Shown: in pieces, positions 30,190-41,917 of the stretch
Layout of the letters: each line of letters begins with the position of its first letter
Position numbering within the stretch: position 1 is the first letter of the stretch
Assembly (NCBI GenBank): GCA_028583415.1
Contig: CM053270.1
Location: 2,246,001 to 2,310,000, forward strand
Direction of reading: 5' to 3'
DNA: 64,000 nt
Origin: Protea cynaroides
Taxonomy: Eukaryota; Streptophyta; Magnoliopsida; Proteales; Proteaceae
Position numbers and translations under genes: made by a program
The notes under the pieces: generated by a model
Database searches by the model: none
What the model saw: the letters and a program-made list of their open reading frames with translations, nothing else
What the model was told of the DNA's origin: nothing

Positions 30190-32387
30190 GACCCGTATCA
30201 AACTAACCCGGTCTTACCACCTTGAATCAGGTTTACCCATCATGGTCGAGCCAAATGGACCAAGGGTGTAAAGGAGATCGTGATCCCAGGAATCAAATCG
30301 ACCCAAAAATACTTAAATAAAGGGGAGGGTCGCATACCCAGCAAGGGAGGGTCGGACCCCCCAAGATAGAAATTCAGACCCCCTGTTTTACAGAGGGGGT
30401 CGGACACTTTAGGATTTAGGGGTCGACGGGATCATCGACCCCCTCATCGACCCTCAGTTGCCGCCGAAAACAGAATTAGGAAATTTCCATAATTTCGGTT
30501 GGGGCTCTTTCTTAATCTCAAAGGGACTTATCTTAGGATATTTCTACTCTATTTTAATGACGTCCCTAGGCCTCTTTCACTCCTTTTAGAACCCTAATTG
30601 AATTGAGAGAAAGAGAATAGAAGGAAGAGAGGAAGAAGATAAGGAAAGGAGAGAAGAAGAAAAAGGAGAAGAGTTGCAGAGAAGGAGTGTTCTTCTCAGG
30701 TAAGAATACTAATCCTATGAATTTCGTGAGACTTTGAATAGTTGAAGGAAGATGTAGGAGAAACCCAATCCATCCATCCATGGTTAGGTTTTAATGGAAA
30801 CCATGGAGGATATCAATTAGACTATATATTGGGTGAAGAGAAGTTCTAATCCATAGAAAGTATGTGGAATGGACTATGGAAGAAGCCATAGGAGTTAAAC
30901 AAGGAAGAATGGATCAAAACATGAGAATATCGACCAAAACCAGAGGTGGTCGCACATAGGGTCGATAGACCCATTGACCATGATATCGACCCTATTACAG
31001 GGGGTCGCAGTATACTGCTACCCTACCTGCGATCCATCCTGCGACCCTATAGATAACAACAAGTTAGAAAATTAGAATTAAATCTAATTAAATTCTATCG
31101 ACTTTGTTAGGTTTTCTAGCAATATAATATCAATATAAAGGTGATTCTTAAAGCTTGAAAGAGGATCTACTAGCAAGCTACGGTGAGGAAACAAGACCTA
31201 CATTAACTGGTTAATAATAATTTATTTTTATTTTTTTGAGTCCGGTGCCATGCTTGATTCTATGCGAATATGCTTGTAATGTGCATTCAACATGTCATCC
31301 AATATTCCTGCTATTATTGTTCATGCATATTTAATTTTGTTTACTTATAACATGATGATGATGATTGATGCTAGGAATAGGCATGTGAATGTTTGTGTGT
31401 GGTTAGTGTGCTTGATGTAAGTAGGGCATCAGGGGAAGTGTTAAGCGGTGTTTGATCCGGGCACTTTGGCTCTATCTCTAACTCAAGTCTTGTGCATTAG
31501 CATCATCGTATCGCCATTACCTTAGCAGAACTATTGCGACGTAGGGCATCAAGGAGGGTCTCGGTCTTTGAGTCCTATACTTTACCGGGGGGCCTTAGCT
31601 CTATCTCTACGGGTGCTCTGAGGGATGCTGGGGTGAGGCCTTGGATACACTGTTTGAAATTAGGATTGGTTAGTAGCGAGCCCCGTTTGCAGCCCTAACC
31701 ATCAGGGGTTTATTTATTGGTATGGAGTTGTACATCGATAAACGTGACCTTCGTTGTACAATGTTCATTGTGGATGCTATGGGCGACGGTGAGAGGTTCA
31801 TCGGGCGTAGAGGTGCGGCGGCCTCCTATCCTTTCTATAGCACAGTGCAAACGTAAAACCAGACCAAAGATATGAATTGAATCGCATGCATATGTATTGT
31901 TGCATTGTTTTGTTTGCTCACTGAGCCATGATGTATGCTCACCCTCTCGACGTCGAATATTTTTAGTTCATGATGTAAGTACCACTATTGCAGATTATAT
32001 TGATGCTCCAGCGTATGGACATGTGGCGGCGATTGAAGCTGAAGATGTAGAGGATACGCATGACTCCTCTTGCGAGTGCAACTCATGCGTGTTCGTTTAG
32101 GATTTTTCTTTTATTTAATTATTTGGATTTATTAAAGGGATGTAATGATATTTATTTATGTCTTAGTTGATGCAGAATAATTTGGTATTTAAATATTAAT
32201 ATCACATTTAGATTCTTCAGTTCATTTTATTATAAGACTTCCGCTATTGTATATTTACTCTGATTATGAATGTGGATGTATGGGATTTCGATAACATGGA
32301 TATAGCTTACTCGAGATCCTGGTTGAACCGTTGGTTTGTTAGCGGTTCATCACACCATTCTGAATAGTGTGGAATTGGGGTGTAAAA
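30185..32387 (+). repeat. Element B 3' LTR
   Basis: 2203 bp, a close copy of 20571-22792 with a small deletion near 31806. The last seven bases are TGTAAAA where the 5' LTR has TGTGACA, so the terminal CA is lost. The target duplication CCACA follows at once (32388-32392). Confidence 0.93.
31966..32100 (+). CDS. Conserved small LTR ORF, element B 3' LTR (no ATG)
   Basis: Second copy of the 22371-22505 frame, reading VHDVSTTIADYIDAPAYGHV then HDSSCECNSCVF. It is open to the stop despite substitutions. See the A and D copies. Confidence 0.3.
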   Translation, partial: VHDVSTTIADYIDAPAYGHVAAIEAEDVEDTHDSSCECNSCVFV

Positions 32388-32549
32388 CCACAGCCCCTTG
32401 CCTCTTACCCTACTACCTTGCCACCTACCCAGCTACAAGAACAACCCCGGCCATGCCACCTGCCATGAGCCCATGCCCCCAGCCGTGCACCTCCATCCTA
32501 CCTACAATCTCTCTCACATTGAGCCAACACCCACGCACTGAACCCAACT
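32388..32549 (+). repeat. Element E 5' LTR, piece 2
   Basis: Between B and C. It matches the start of the retained 3' LTR at about 51705-51849 (CCTGCCATGAGCCCATGCCC and following). CCACA (32388-32392) duplicates B's target, and CAACT (32545-32549) duplicates C's target. Confidence 0.85.
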
Positions 32550-34855
32550 TGTCACACCCCAATTCCACACTGTTCTGAATGGTGTGATGAACCGCTAAAT
32601 AACCAACGGTTCAACCAGGATCTCTAATAGACCATCCCCGCGTTATCCAAACTTTACACACATCCACAATCATAATCAGAGTAAATACACAATAGCGGAA
32701 ATCTTGTAAATAAATGAACTGAGAACTAAGATGATACCATTAATTAAATAGTAAATTATTATGTGTTTAACTGAGACATAAATATTTAAGCACCAAATAC
32801 ATGTCTTATAAATCCAATAAAGAAACCTATAAAAATATCTAGTCAAATACACACGAGTTGCACTCGCAAGAGGAGTCGTGTGTATCATCTTCAGCTCCAG
32901 CGTCCATGGCTGCTATATTCCTGTATGTAGACGCGTTCATATAGTCTTCGACTGTGTAACCTGCATCATCAACTAAAAATATTCGATGTCGAGGGGTGAG
33001 CACACAACACGGCTCAGTGAGTAGCCAAAACAATGCAACAATACATACGTCTGCAAAAAGTCAATTTATATCTTTGGTCCGGTTTATAGTTTGCAATGTG
33101 CAATAGAAAGGTTGGGTGGTCAAAGGTTAACTTTTATTGACACCGCCTCTATACACAGGGTGTGGAAGCCCGCCCGAAGGTTAACGTTTATCGTCATCCC
33201 CATCCACCCTACCTTAACATTATACAACAAAGGTTAACGTTTATTGCTATATAATGCTATACCAACACGTAAGCCCCTGTTAGCGAGGGCTTGCAAACTG
33301 GGCTCGCTACTAACCAATCCTAATGCCAAACAGTGTATCCAAGGCCTCACCCCAACATCCCTCAGAATGCCCATAGAGATAGAGCTAAGGCCCCCCGGTA
33401 GAGTCAGAGACTACAAGGACCGAGACCACCTCCCCTGATACTCTACGACATAATAGTTCTGCTAAGGTAATGACGATACGACGATGTTAGACTTGAGTTA
33501 GAGATAGAGCTAAAGTGCTGAGACCCGCCAAAGGTTAACGTTTATTGACGTTCTCATCACACCTCCCCTGATACTCGCTCGCATCAAGTACATCAACCAC
33601 ACACATACAAGCACATGCCTATTCCTATCATCATCATCATCATCATGTTATAAACCATAAAGTAAATATACATGAACAAGTAATAGAAATATTGGATGGC
33701 ATGCTGTATGCACATTACAAACATATTCGCATAGAATCAAGCATAGCATAGGACTCAAGAAAATGAAAACAGTTTATTATTAACCAATTTAGTTTGGAGT
33801 TAAGGTTCCTCACCTTAGCTTGCTAAAAGATACTTTTCTAAGCTTTATAATCACCGTTATAACGTTATTATATTGCTAGCAAACCTAACCAAGTCGATAG
33901 AATTTAATTAGAATTAATTCAGAATTTAAAACCATTCTGTCAACTGAGGGTCGATGCTAGGGTCAATGCTAGGGTCGATGGGTCTATCGACCCTCCCTCC
34001 ATTCTGAACTTCCCGAATGCTGAGGGTCGATGGTCAGAAACACCTAGGGTCGGATGGTCTATCGACCCTCGGTGCGACCCTCGATGCACTCTGGTCCAAT
34101 TTCCACTTTTAAATCCATTCTTCGTGTTTGGGGTCCTATGGCTTGCTTCCTACATTCATTCAACAGTCATTCCATGGTCTAGAACCATGTATAATCCATC
34201 TAAACAGTTTTCGTGCATCGTCCTATGGTTTTCCATGAAAACCTAACCATGGATGGATGGTTTGGGTTTCTCCGAGATCACATTCTCATCGATAACTACC
34301 CTAAGGTCTGTAGAAACTCATAGAATTAGTATCCATACCTGAGAAGATTACTTTTCTTTGGAATTTCTTCTCCTTTTTGCTAAGTCGTCCTCCTTGTCTC
34401 CTTTCTTCCTCTTTTCCTTCTTCTCTCTTTCTCTCAATTGAATTAGGGTTGTGAAAGGAGTGAAAGTGGCTTAGGAACGTCCTTTAAATAGACTAGGAAC
34501 ATCATAAATAAGTCCCATTGATATTTGGAAAGAATCCCACTCGAAAATTAGGAAATTTCCTAATTTCTATATTCGTCAGAAGCCGAGGGTCGATGGGAGG
34601 GTCGATGATCCCGTCGACCCTAGGGTCTTAAGCTGTCCGACCCTCCCTTCAAATCTGAGGGTCTGACATTCTGTTTTGGGAGGTCCGACCTTACTTGGCT
34701 GGGTATGCGACCCTCCCCTAAAATTAAGTATTTTTGGGTCGATTTTATACCTGGGATCTAGATCTCCATCACGCCCTTGGTCCACTTGACTCGACCATGA
34801 TGGGTAAACATGGTTCAAGGTGGTAAGACTGGATTAGTTTGACACGGGTCTTACA
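32550..34855 (-). repeat. Element C 3' LTR
   Basis: 2306 bp. It contains GGGTCG/CGACCC clusters (33950-34085, 34580-34745), the 14-mer TAGCTCTATCTCTA (RC of 33374-33387 and, at the second site, 33499-33512), a donor-like CTCAG|GTATGG (RC at 34338) and the small ORF 32839-32940. An AAAGGTTAACGTTTATTG-like word recurs four to five times (about 33124-33540), private to this element. Confidence 0.93.
32839..32940 (-). CDS. Conserved small LTR ORF, element C 3' LTR
   Basis: 33 codons starting MNASTYRNIAAM and ending in SSCECNSCVFD and a stop. The longer open frame upstream (from 33033) is not frame-conserved with A. See the A and D copies. Confidence 0.4.
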   Translation of the reverse strand: MNASTYRNIAAMDAGAEDDTHDSSCECNSCVFD

Positions 34856-34862
34856 ACTCCCC

Positions 34863-37800
34863 TCAACTTATAAAAATTTTGTCCTCAAAATTGTACGTAC
34901 CTTCTGAATCAAACAAGTGAGGGTATTGCTTTCGCATAGCATTCTCTTCTTCCCATGTAACTTCTTCCATGTCTCTACTTTTCCATGTGACCTTAACATA
35001 GTAGATATCTCTGTTGCATAGACGTTGAACCTTTCGACTGGTGATTTCTGTTGGTGTTACTTCGAATGTCAAATCATCAGTCAATTCTGGAAAATCTACG
35101 GTCAACAGGTGCGTCGAATCCTTGACATACTTCTTCAATAGAGAACTGTGAAATACGTCGTGCACACTTGACATAGATGGTGGTAATGCCAACTGATAAG
35201 CTACTTTTCCACGCTTAGCTAGAATTTCATATGGTCCGACATATCTTGGACTTAATTTTCCTTTCTGTCCGAATCTCTTCAATCCTCTCATAGGCGATAC
35301 TTTCAAAAATACTTTATCACCTACGGAGAACTCTAGATCTCTTCGTCGAGTATCTGCATATTGCTTCTGATGGTTCTAAGCTGTTTTCACTCTCTCCTTG
35401 ATGATGTCGACCACTCGACAAGTCTCTTCAACAAATTCCGGTCCAACAATACTACGTTCTCCAACTTCATTCCAAAACAAGGGGGTTCGACACTTCCTGC
35501 CATACAGTGCTTCATAAGGTGACATCTGTATAGTAGCCTGATAGCTGTTATTGTAAGCGAACTCGATCAATGGTAACTTTTCGTCCCATGATCCCTTGAA
35601 ATCAATCACACATGCTCGTAGCATATCTTCTAGAATCTGGATTGTACGCTCCGACTGTCCGTCTGTCTGTGGGTGGAATGCAGTACTGAACTTCAATGTT
35701 GTACCCATAGCCTTTTGCAGTTCTTCCCAAAATTTGGAAGTAAATCGTGGATCTCTATCGGACACAATACTTTCTGGTACACCGTGTAACCGAATAATAT
35801 TATCCACATACAGCTTTGCTAACCTTTCCAGTGTATACTGGGGTTGTATCGGTATGAAGTGAGCTGTCTTAGTCAGACGGTCCACAATCACCCAAACTGC
35901 GTCAACTACTCGAGGAGTCAATGGTAGTCCTGTGACGAAGTCCATAGTGATGCAGTTCCATTTCCATGCTGGTTCCGATAATGGATGTAACAGTCCTACG
36001 AGTCTTTGTCATTCCGCCTTTACCTTCTGACAATTTAGGCATTGAGACACGAACTTGGCTACATCTACCTTCATTCCCCTCCACCAATACAGTTTCTTTA
36101 GATCATGATACATTTTTGTACTTCCAGGATGTATCGAGTAGATGGTGGTATGGGCTTCCTTCATCAGTCGGTGTCTAATGTCCATATTTTCTGTTTCAGG
36201 TACACATATTCTCCCTTTATATTTCAGTACCTTCTCATTATCTAAGGTGAACTCAGAGTTGGTCCTACCTTTCTCAATATCTTCTTGTACTGTTCTCAGA
36301 TAAGGATCTGCTTTGATAGCTGTCTTCACTTCATCCACTATATCCGGAATAATCTTCAATGCCGCGAACATATTCGAAAACCGATGAATAAACCCTTGGT
36401 TGGCTGGTCCATCCATTGTATCTATCACATATTGTTCGTTGCCGTGATTAAACACCATTCCGTTGGTATACATTGCTGCAGTCGTGCTAGTTTCTCCTTG
36501 AGATTTTATCATTGCTTTCCTGCCCAATGCATCTGCTACCACGTTCGCTTTTCCCGGATGATACTGGATATCACAATCATAGTCTTTCAATAGTTCCAGC
36601 CATCTTCTTTGTCTCATATTCAACTCCTTCTGATTAAATAGATAAGTAAGACTTTTATGGTCCGACTTAATCTGAAATTTCTCTCCGTATAGGTAGTGTC
36701 TCCATATCTTGACAGCATGTACTATTGCCGCTAACTCCAAATCATGAGTGGGGTAATTTTTCTCATGTACCTTCAACTGTCTCGATGCATACGCAACTAC
36801 TTGTTCTCCTTGCATAAGCACACATCCTAGTCCCAATCCCGATGCTTCAGTGTATAAGGTAAATATCTGTCCTGGAACGGGATATGGTCAAAATTGGGGC
36901 GGATATCAATCTGGTCTTCAGTGTTTGAAAACTCTTTTCACACTTATCCGTCCATACAAATTTTTCTCCTTTCTTGGTCAAACTGGTGAGAGGTACGACA
37001 ATCCGAGAATAGTCTTCTACGAATCTCCGATAATATCCAGCTAGACCCAGAAAACTTCTAATTTCTGAAACACTCTTTGGTGCTTCCCACTTTACGATAG
37101 CCTCGATCTTACTGGGGTCCACTTTGATTCCTTCAGCGGATACTACATGGCCTAAAAAGACGACTTCACTTAGCCAAAACTCACAGTTCAAAAATTTGGC
37201 GTATAACTTCTCTTTCCTTAAACGCTGTAGGGTTGTGTTTAGGTTCTTGACATGGGTTTCCTTGTCCTTGGAGTATACCAATATGTCATCAATAAATACT
37301 ATAACCGACGTATCCAACATATCGTGGAAAACTTGGTTCATAAGTTCCATGAATGTTGTCGGTGCATTAGTTAATCCGAAGGACATCACTAAGAACTCAT
37401 AATGTCCGTATCTTGTCCTGAAAGCTGTCTTCGGGATGTCACCTTCTTTAATTCTCAATTGATGATAGCCTAATCGAAGATCGATCTTTGAAAATACCTT
37501 CGCTCCTTGTAACTGATCGAACAAGTCATCGATCCTGGGTAGTGGATATCGATTCTTGATGGTCAGTTTATTCAATTCTCGATAGTCGATGCATAATCGA
37601 ACGCTACCATCCTTCTTCTTTACGAACAACACCGGTGCTCCCCATGGAGATATACTGGGTCTAATATAACCCTTATCCAGCAGTTCTTGTAATTGCACTT
37701 TTAATTCCTTCAGTTCAATAGGAGCCATTCTATAAGGTGCTTTTGATACCGGTGCGGCTCCAGGTATCAGGTCTATTACAAACTCCGTGACACGGTCGGG

Positions 37801-38342
37801 CGGTAATCCGGGTAGTTCCTCCGGAAATACATCTGGGTAATCCCGCACGACGTCAATATCTTCCATTCGTGGCGCGTCCTTGGTTAGGTCGACCACTGAT
37901 ACTAGATATCCGACGGCTCCCTTTTCAAGGCACTTCTTAGCCTTCAATGCGGAAAGTATGAACTTGCGTCTCCAGGGAATTTTAGTTCCCGAGAAACTAA
38001 ATTCTGCTCCTTCGTTGTCTTTGAACGTTAGCTTCTTCTCGGCGCACAATAGATTTGCAGAATGCCGAGCTAACCAGTCCATTCCTAAGATGACATCGAA
38101 GTCTGCCATCTCAAGTTATATTAAAGTTGCATCCAAGGTTTTCTCGCCAATGAGAACTGGACATGGCCCATAACCTTTCTCTAATTCCACTTCTAATCCC
38201 ATCGGTGACCGTACAAGTAATTTGTAGTCTAATGTTTTGATGGGCAGATTGGTCTTCTTTCCAAACGACACAGATATAAATGAATGAGTAGCTCCTGAAT
38301 CAAAGAGTACTCTAGCGGGTACGCCATTTATAGGTACGATGC
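34863..38342 (-). pseudogene. Element C pol, few inactivating changes
   Basis: Coding order: protease LFDSGATHSFIS; TAA for Gln at about 38110; protease tail and RT (38109-36847) with FIDDILVYSKD; a frameshift near 36890; RNase H and integrase zinc region (36836-36009) with LYGEKFQIKSDHKSLTYLF and QCLNCQKV; TGA near 36007; integrase core (35945-35376) with MDFVTG, SDRDPRF and the DGQSERTIQILE catalytic blocks all intact; TAG for Gln near 35376; C-terminal region (35306-34863) with RFGQKGKLSPRY and a chromodomain-like WKSRDMEEVTWEEE tail ending NFEDKIFIS. It is the best template here for the family's protein order. Confidence 0.88.
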
Positions 38343-38411
38343 CTGTGATTCGTTTTTACTTAGTCTACATGCTCAATCAAGTAATTATAATCTTAAAAGT
38401 TTAGGTCATAC
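38343..38411 (-). other. Gag-pro mini-intron (C)
   Basis: On the minus strand GTCACAG|GTATGACCTAAAC starts it and GAATCACAG|GCATC ends it, 69 bp. A TAGACTAAG branch-like word is about 25 nt before the acceptor. Splicing gives DVVTG-IVPINGVPARVLFDSG. Confidence 0.55.
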
Positions 38412-39645
38412 CTGTGACCACATCGGGCGATGCGGCTGCATCCTCTGATGTAACAGCATATACCCGTCCTTGATGTAACTGCTTCTTGGGTTTTGGACAT
38501 TCTCTTGCCATATGCCCTGGTTGGTTGCAGTTATAACACTTCGGGGCTTCAGAATTTGGCTTTGGCTGTGGTTGAGCTGCTGAAGTAGGCTTCGATGGAG
38601 TAGCCAAATTCTGAGGACGAAAAGGTTTATACATCCTATTATTGCCTCCGTTATACGAATTCCCAGCTGGCCTTTTGATGCCCTTGTTTTGAGTGAAATA
38701 ACTCTCTTTCTGGCTCGATTTAATTACTCGAGCAATCTGGACCGCTTCGTTGTAAATCTTCTTCTCTAAGCCCAGAACGTTTTCTCTTATGCTTCCTCTT
38801 AGTCCCGCGATGAACCTACGGGTTTTTGTATCTTCTTCTTGCATACTAGCCGGTGCGAAGAAAAATAGTTCTTCGTAACGCTGTTGATACGAGTCTACGG
38901 ACATCTGCCCCTGGTACAGACTCAAGAACTCTTTCTCCATTGAATCTCTGAAGCTCCTTGGGAAATACTTCTCGAAGAATGCTTCTTTATATATAGCCCA
39001 TGTCAGTAGGGCGTGCTTGGTCAATAAATACGTCTTTGTAGATTTCCACCAATGGTGTGCGTCGCCTTTGAGCATGAAGGTGGCGCATAGTACTTTCTCT
39101 TCCTCAGTGATAGTCATCATAAGGAAGTTCCTTTCCATCTCGTCTATCCAGTGTGCTGGCCACAGTGGATCAGACGGCTTGCCGTTGAATTCTCTTGGTT
39201 TCATTTTCAAAAATATCTCCACTAGCCTGGAGTGATCCAATTGATTTTGGTATGCCCCAAACATAGGGGGTGGATACTGATAGTTCCCTTGGGCTGCTTC
39301 TGGGACTTGCACTGGAATTGGTGCAGCCGGTTGTTGAGGTATCTGTTGAGCTGGGTGATTACCCACTGGTGCTGCACTAGCTTGCCCAGTATGCATGGTT
39401 GCAGCCTGAGTGGCTTAAAACATAACTCCCATTGCAACCTGCATTTGAGCTTGTGCGTGTTGCATGTGCTGTAGCTGTTGTGCCAGATTCATAACCACAG
39501 TTGCTAGCTCCGGTGGTAGAGGTGGCAAATTTGTAGGGCCTGCTGGTTCTGGATTACCCTGTGCATGGTTATTCTCTTGACTAGTCTCCTCCACTGGTGG
39601 TGGTGGTGGGACTGTATTTCGGGTCTGTCGGGTCCGTCCAGACAT
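38412..39645 (-). pseudogene. Element C gag, one nonsense mutation
   Basis: Starts MSGRTRQTRNTVPPPPPVEE, with the LAQQLQHMQHAQAQMQ helix, then TAA at 39415-39417 in place of a Gln. The rest (39396-38412) is open: EMERNFLMMTITEEEKVL, GDAHHWWKSTKTYL, YQQRYEELFFFAPASM, and a CCHC knuckle beginning CYNCNQPGHM. The start is supported by alignment with B and D, and by an acceptor-like GATTTTCAG 23 nt upstream. Confidence 0.88.
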
Positions 39646-40151
39646 ATTTTTTTTGAGATGGGTGGTGCCTGAAAATCATCAAAATCAGTGAGAAATCATG
39701 TATACTTCATGTAGGCACGATAACCGATATAAAATTTAAAAACCCCAATTCATTCTGAAATAAATACTGTCTTTTCTATGCAGGGTCGATGGTGAGGGTC
39801 GCTGGTATGTCCGACCCTGTGTATTCGACCCTGGGAATGACCTGTTCTTCCCGAGAGCTGAGGGTCGATGAGAGGGTCGATGGGTGTCCGACCCTCAATC
39901 CGACCCTCAATTTTCTGTCAGATTCCCGAGAGCCGAGGGTCGATGGGAGGGTCGATCCCGAGGGTCGATGGTGTCAGTCGAATTGTCCGACCCTCGGACC
40001 AAAAATCAGATTTTTAAGATCCGATTTTGGGTCATTTCTCACTATTCCTCCTCCGTTTTGACTCGCCTCCACTCTCTGAGTTGCTACAGTGCTACTCCAC
40101 TGTTCTTGGTTGGTTTAACGCCGGGTTTCGACGTCAACGTCATCCCTACAG
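39646..40151. promoter_or_regulatory. Divergent intergenic region with GGGTCG arrays (C)
   Basis: GGGTCGATGG/CCGACCCTC words in both orientations fill 39780-40005, between the head-to-head gag and opposite-strand genes. Non-coding exon 1 of the opposite-strand gene probably ends at 40151 (CCCTACAG). No TATA box is seen. Confidence 0.45.
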
Positions 40152-40576
40152 GTATATCCTCTCACCTTTACCTGTTTTTAGGTTTTCTTTCTAGGTTTTT
40201 GCTCATTTAACTCGTATTTTCCAAATAAAACTTTTTCCAACCGTAAAAATTCGATTTTTATTGGGGGCTTTTGTTATTGGGGTCTTGAGGAACGAAAGCC
40301 CTCAAAAAATTTTGAGTTTCATCGGTTGGTTATCGAGAAACTTAGAATTTTCTCTTTTTGCCCTAATTTGTCGACATTTTCGATTTTTTCTTGAATTTTT
40401 TCAAATTGGACATCGTCAGTTAAAATTTCCTACTGTAGGTGGATGGTAGGCTATGTTTTAACTTACGTAAGTCCTTATGCCCACTTATATGGTGAGGAAT
40501 GGGCTTCTATTTTAAATTTTTCGGATTTTTATCCTATTAACTCCTTGTTTCCTTTCTCTTTCTTATTTTTTTGCAG
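40152..40576 (+). other. 5'UTR intron of the opposite-strand gene (C)
   Basis: Donor CCCTACAG|GTATATCC and acceptor TTTTTTTGCAG, 425 nt apart, with the acceptor 5 nt before the ATG. Both ends are conserved in B. Confidence 0.5.
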
Positions 40577-40581
40577 ATACT

Positions 40582-41859
40582 ATGGCCTGTTCCAAAGTGC
40601 CAAGATTGCGTGATCCACTTCGCTTCCGTTCCAATGAAGCTGAGGCACAGTATGCTGACTATGCCCGTAAGAAAGTGGAAGGGGGTCGCATGGTGAACTT
40701 GGCTGAGCTAGCCTTGTTCAATGTAGAGGGAGCATTTGGTGATATGGGGTGGCTCCCTGTCATCACATACGATGCATGCACTTGTCTGGATTTGGTACGT
40801 CAGTTCTATTGTAATCTCCAGGTGGTGGGGAATTACAATGACGTTGAGCACGGCCAGGAGTTGCGCATCACCAGCTACGTCAAGGGGGTGCACATCTCCT
40901 TTGATTATCGGCAGCTGGCCGATTTGTTGGGCATTACCAATGATGGCCCTATGGTGTACTGTGCGCCGGGAGAGCCACAGTTTGTTGAGATGGAGATGAG
41001 AGCAGAGATCAACAACCAGTTTCTCCGTCCCGATAGATGGCAGCTGAGGGCTTGCTACTTGCGTCCAGCTCCACGGGTTTTCTGCAAGATTATCCAGCAT
41101 AATCTGATCCCGCAGAGTGGGCATTATGAGAGGGTGTCTCAGCTGACCCAGTTCTTGATCTACTGCATATGCACTCGCCAGCCGGTCTGCCTTCCTTACA
41201 TCATCATGCGGACGATGATTAGTGCCACATTGTCCGGTCATAGGGGTAATCTACCCTATGGACGCATGATTACAGTGCTTTTGACCCGTCTGGTGGTGGA
41301 TCTGGTAGATGAGAAGATCCAGGAGAAGACCTTCTCATCGCCTCTAGATTGGGAGGCTATCTGCAAGATGGGGCTGCGAGATGCGGAGGTTAGCGATGAG
41401 GAAAGGAACGCGATGGTGCGCCCTCACACTCGGGTTGAGATGGCTGATGCTACGGCTGCTGCTAGGGCTCGTGGGGATCCGATCGATGATGATGACCGCT
41501 TATATATGGATGTCAATGCGATACAACCGCCATCACCCACGCATGCGGATAGGGCTGGTACTTCTGCTGCGGCGGCTTCGGTATCGGAGACCGGTCCTTC
41601 TCATGGGGCTGGTCCTTCACGCCCACCTGCTGATGACGTGCTGAGTCTGTTTCACGAGATTAGAGAGGCTCAGCGCGCATCGGATCTGAGGATAGGGGAG
41701 CTCCTAGACGCCCAGCGCCGGACTGATCAGAGGGTGGCTGATCTCACAGCTAGTCTGCAGGTGACTCAGACCCAGGTGGCATGGTTGACTAGGGTCTATG
41801 CGGAGGACTATGACAGAGACCGTGAGGCACCGCCTCCTCCTTCGCCTCCAGCTTCCTGA
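40582..41859 (+). CDS. Opposite-strand gene of element C, intact 425-codon ORF
   Basis: It reads opposite to gag-pol, between the PBS and gag. The protein starts MACSKVPRLRDPLRFRSNEA. Residues 1-240 are a globular-looking region with LFNVEGAFGDMGWLPVI, ITSYVKGV, FDYRQLADLLGI, KIIQHNLIPQSGHYERVSQL and YCICTRQPVCLPYIIMRTM. Residues 250-300 are acidic with PLDWEAICKMGLRDAEVSDE. An Ala/Gly/Pro/Ser-rich spacer follows, then a C-terminal helix DVLSLFHEIREAQRASDLR with heptad-like spacing and a PPPPSPPAS tail. Elements A and B encode collinear proteins, and A differs at many residues yet keeps these blocks. From memory the central block resembles the 'putative plant transposon protein' domain (PF20167), whose function is unknown. 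There is no zinc finger or transposase catalytic triad that I can see. Confidence 0.75.
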   Translation: MACSKVPRLRDPLRFRSNEAEAQYADYARKKVEGGRMVNLAELALFNVEGAFGDMGWLPVITYDACTCLDLVRQFYCNLQVVGNYNDVEHGQELRITSYVKGVHISFDYRQLADLLGITNDGPMVYCAPGEPQFVEMEMRAEINNQFLRPDRWQLRACYLRPAPRVFCKIIQHNLIPQSGHYERVSQLTQFLIYCICTRQPVCLPYIIMRTMISATLSGHRGNLPYGRMITVLLTRLVVDLVDEKIQEKTFSSPLDWEAICKMGLRDAEVSDEERNAMVRPHTRVEMADATAAARARGDPIDDDDRLYMDVNAIQPPSPTHADRAGTSAAAASVSETGPSHGAGPSRPPADDVLSLFHEIREAQRASDLRIGELLDAQRRTDQRVADLTASLQVTQTQVAWLTRVYAEDYDRDREAPPPPSPPAS

Positions 41860-41883
41860 TTGTACTTTATTTTTCTTGTACTA

Positions 41884-41917
41884 CAGAGTAACTGTCCGGG
41901 TTGTGGACTGTACTCTG
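41884..41917 (+). other. Conserved stem-loop after the opposite-strand gene (C)
   Basis: CAGAGTAACTGTCC, loop GGGTTGT, GGACTGTACTCTG: seven outer pairs, a one-base bulge, one pair, one mismatch and four inner pairs. It lies 25 nt beyond the stop codon of the opposite-strand gene and about 200 nt from the PBS. Confidence 0.6.

Larger units (their letters stand above)
20571..32387 (+). mobile_element. Element B: near-complete Del/Tekay-like Gypsy retrotransposon nested in E
   Basis: 11,817 bp long, flanked by CCACA (20566-20570 and 32388-32392). The LTRs are 20571-22792 and 30185-32387 and nearly identical, which suggests a fairly young insertion. Order: 5' LTR, PBS, stem-loop, minus-strand gene, gag, mini-intron, PR-RT-RH-INT-chromodomain-like region, PPT, 3' LTR. 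All domains are present, but gag, pol and the opposite-strand gene each carry stops, and pol has a frameshift. Confidence 0.95.
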
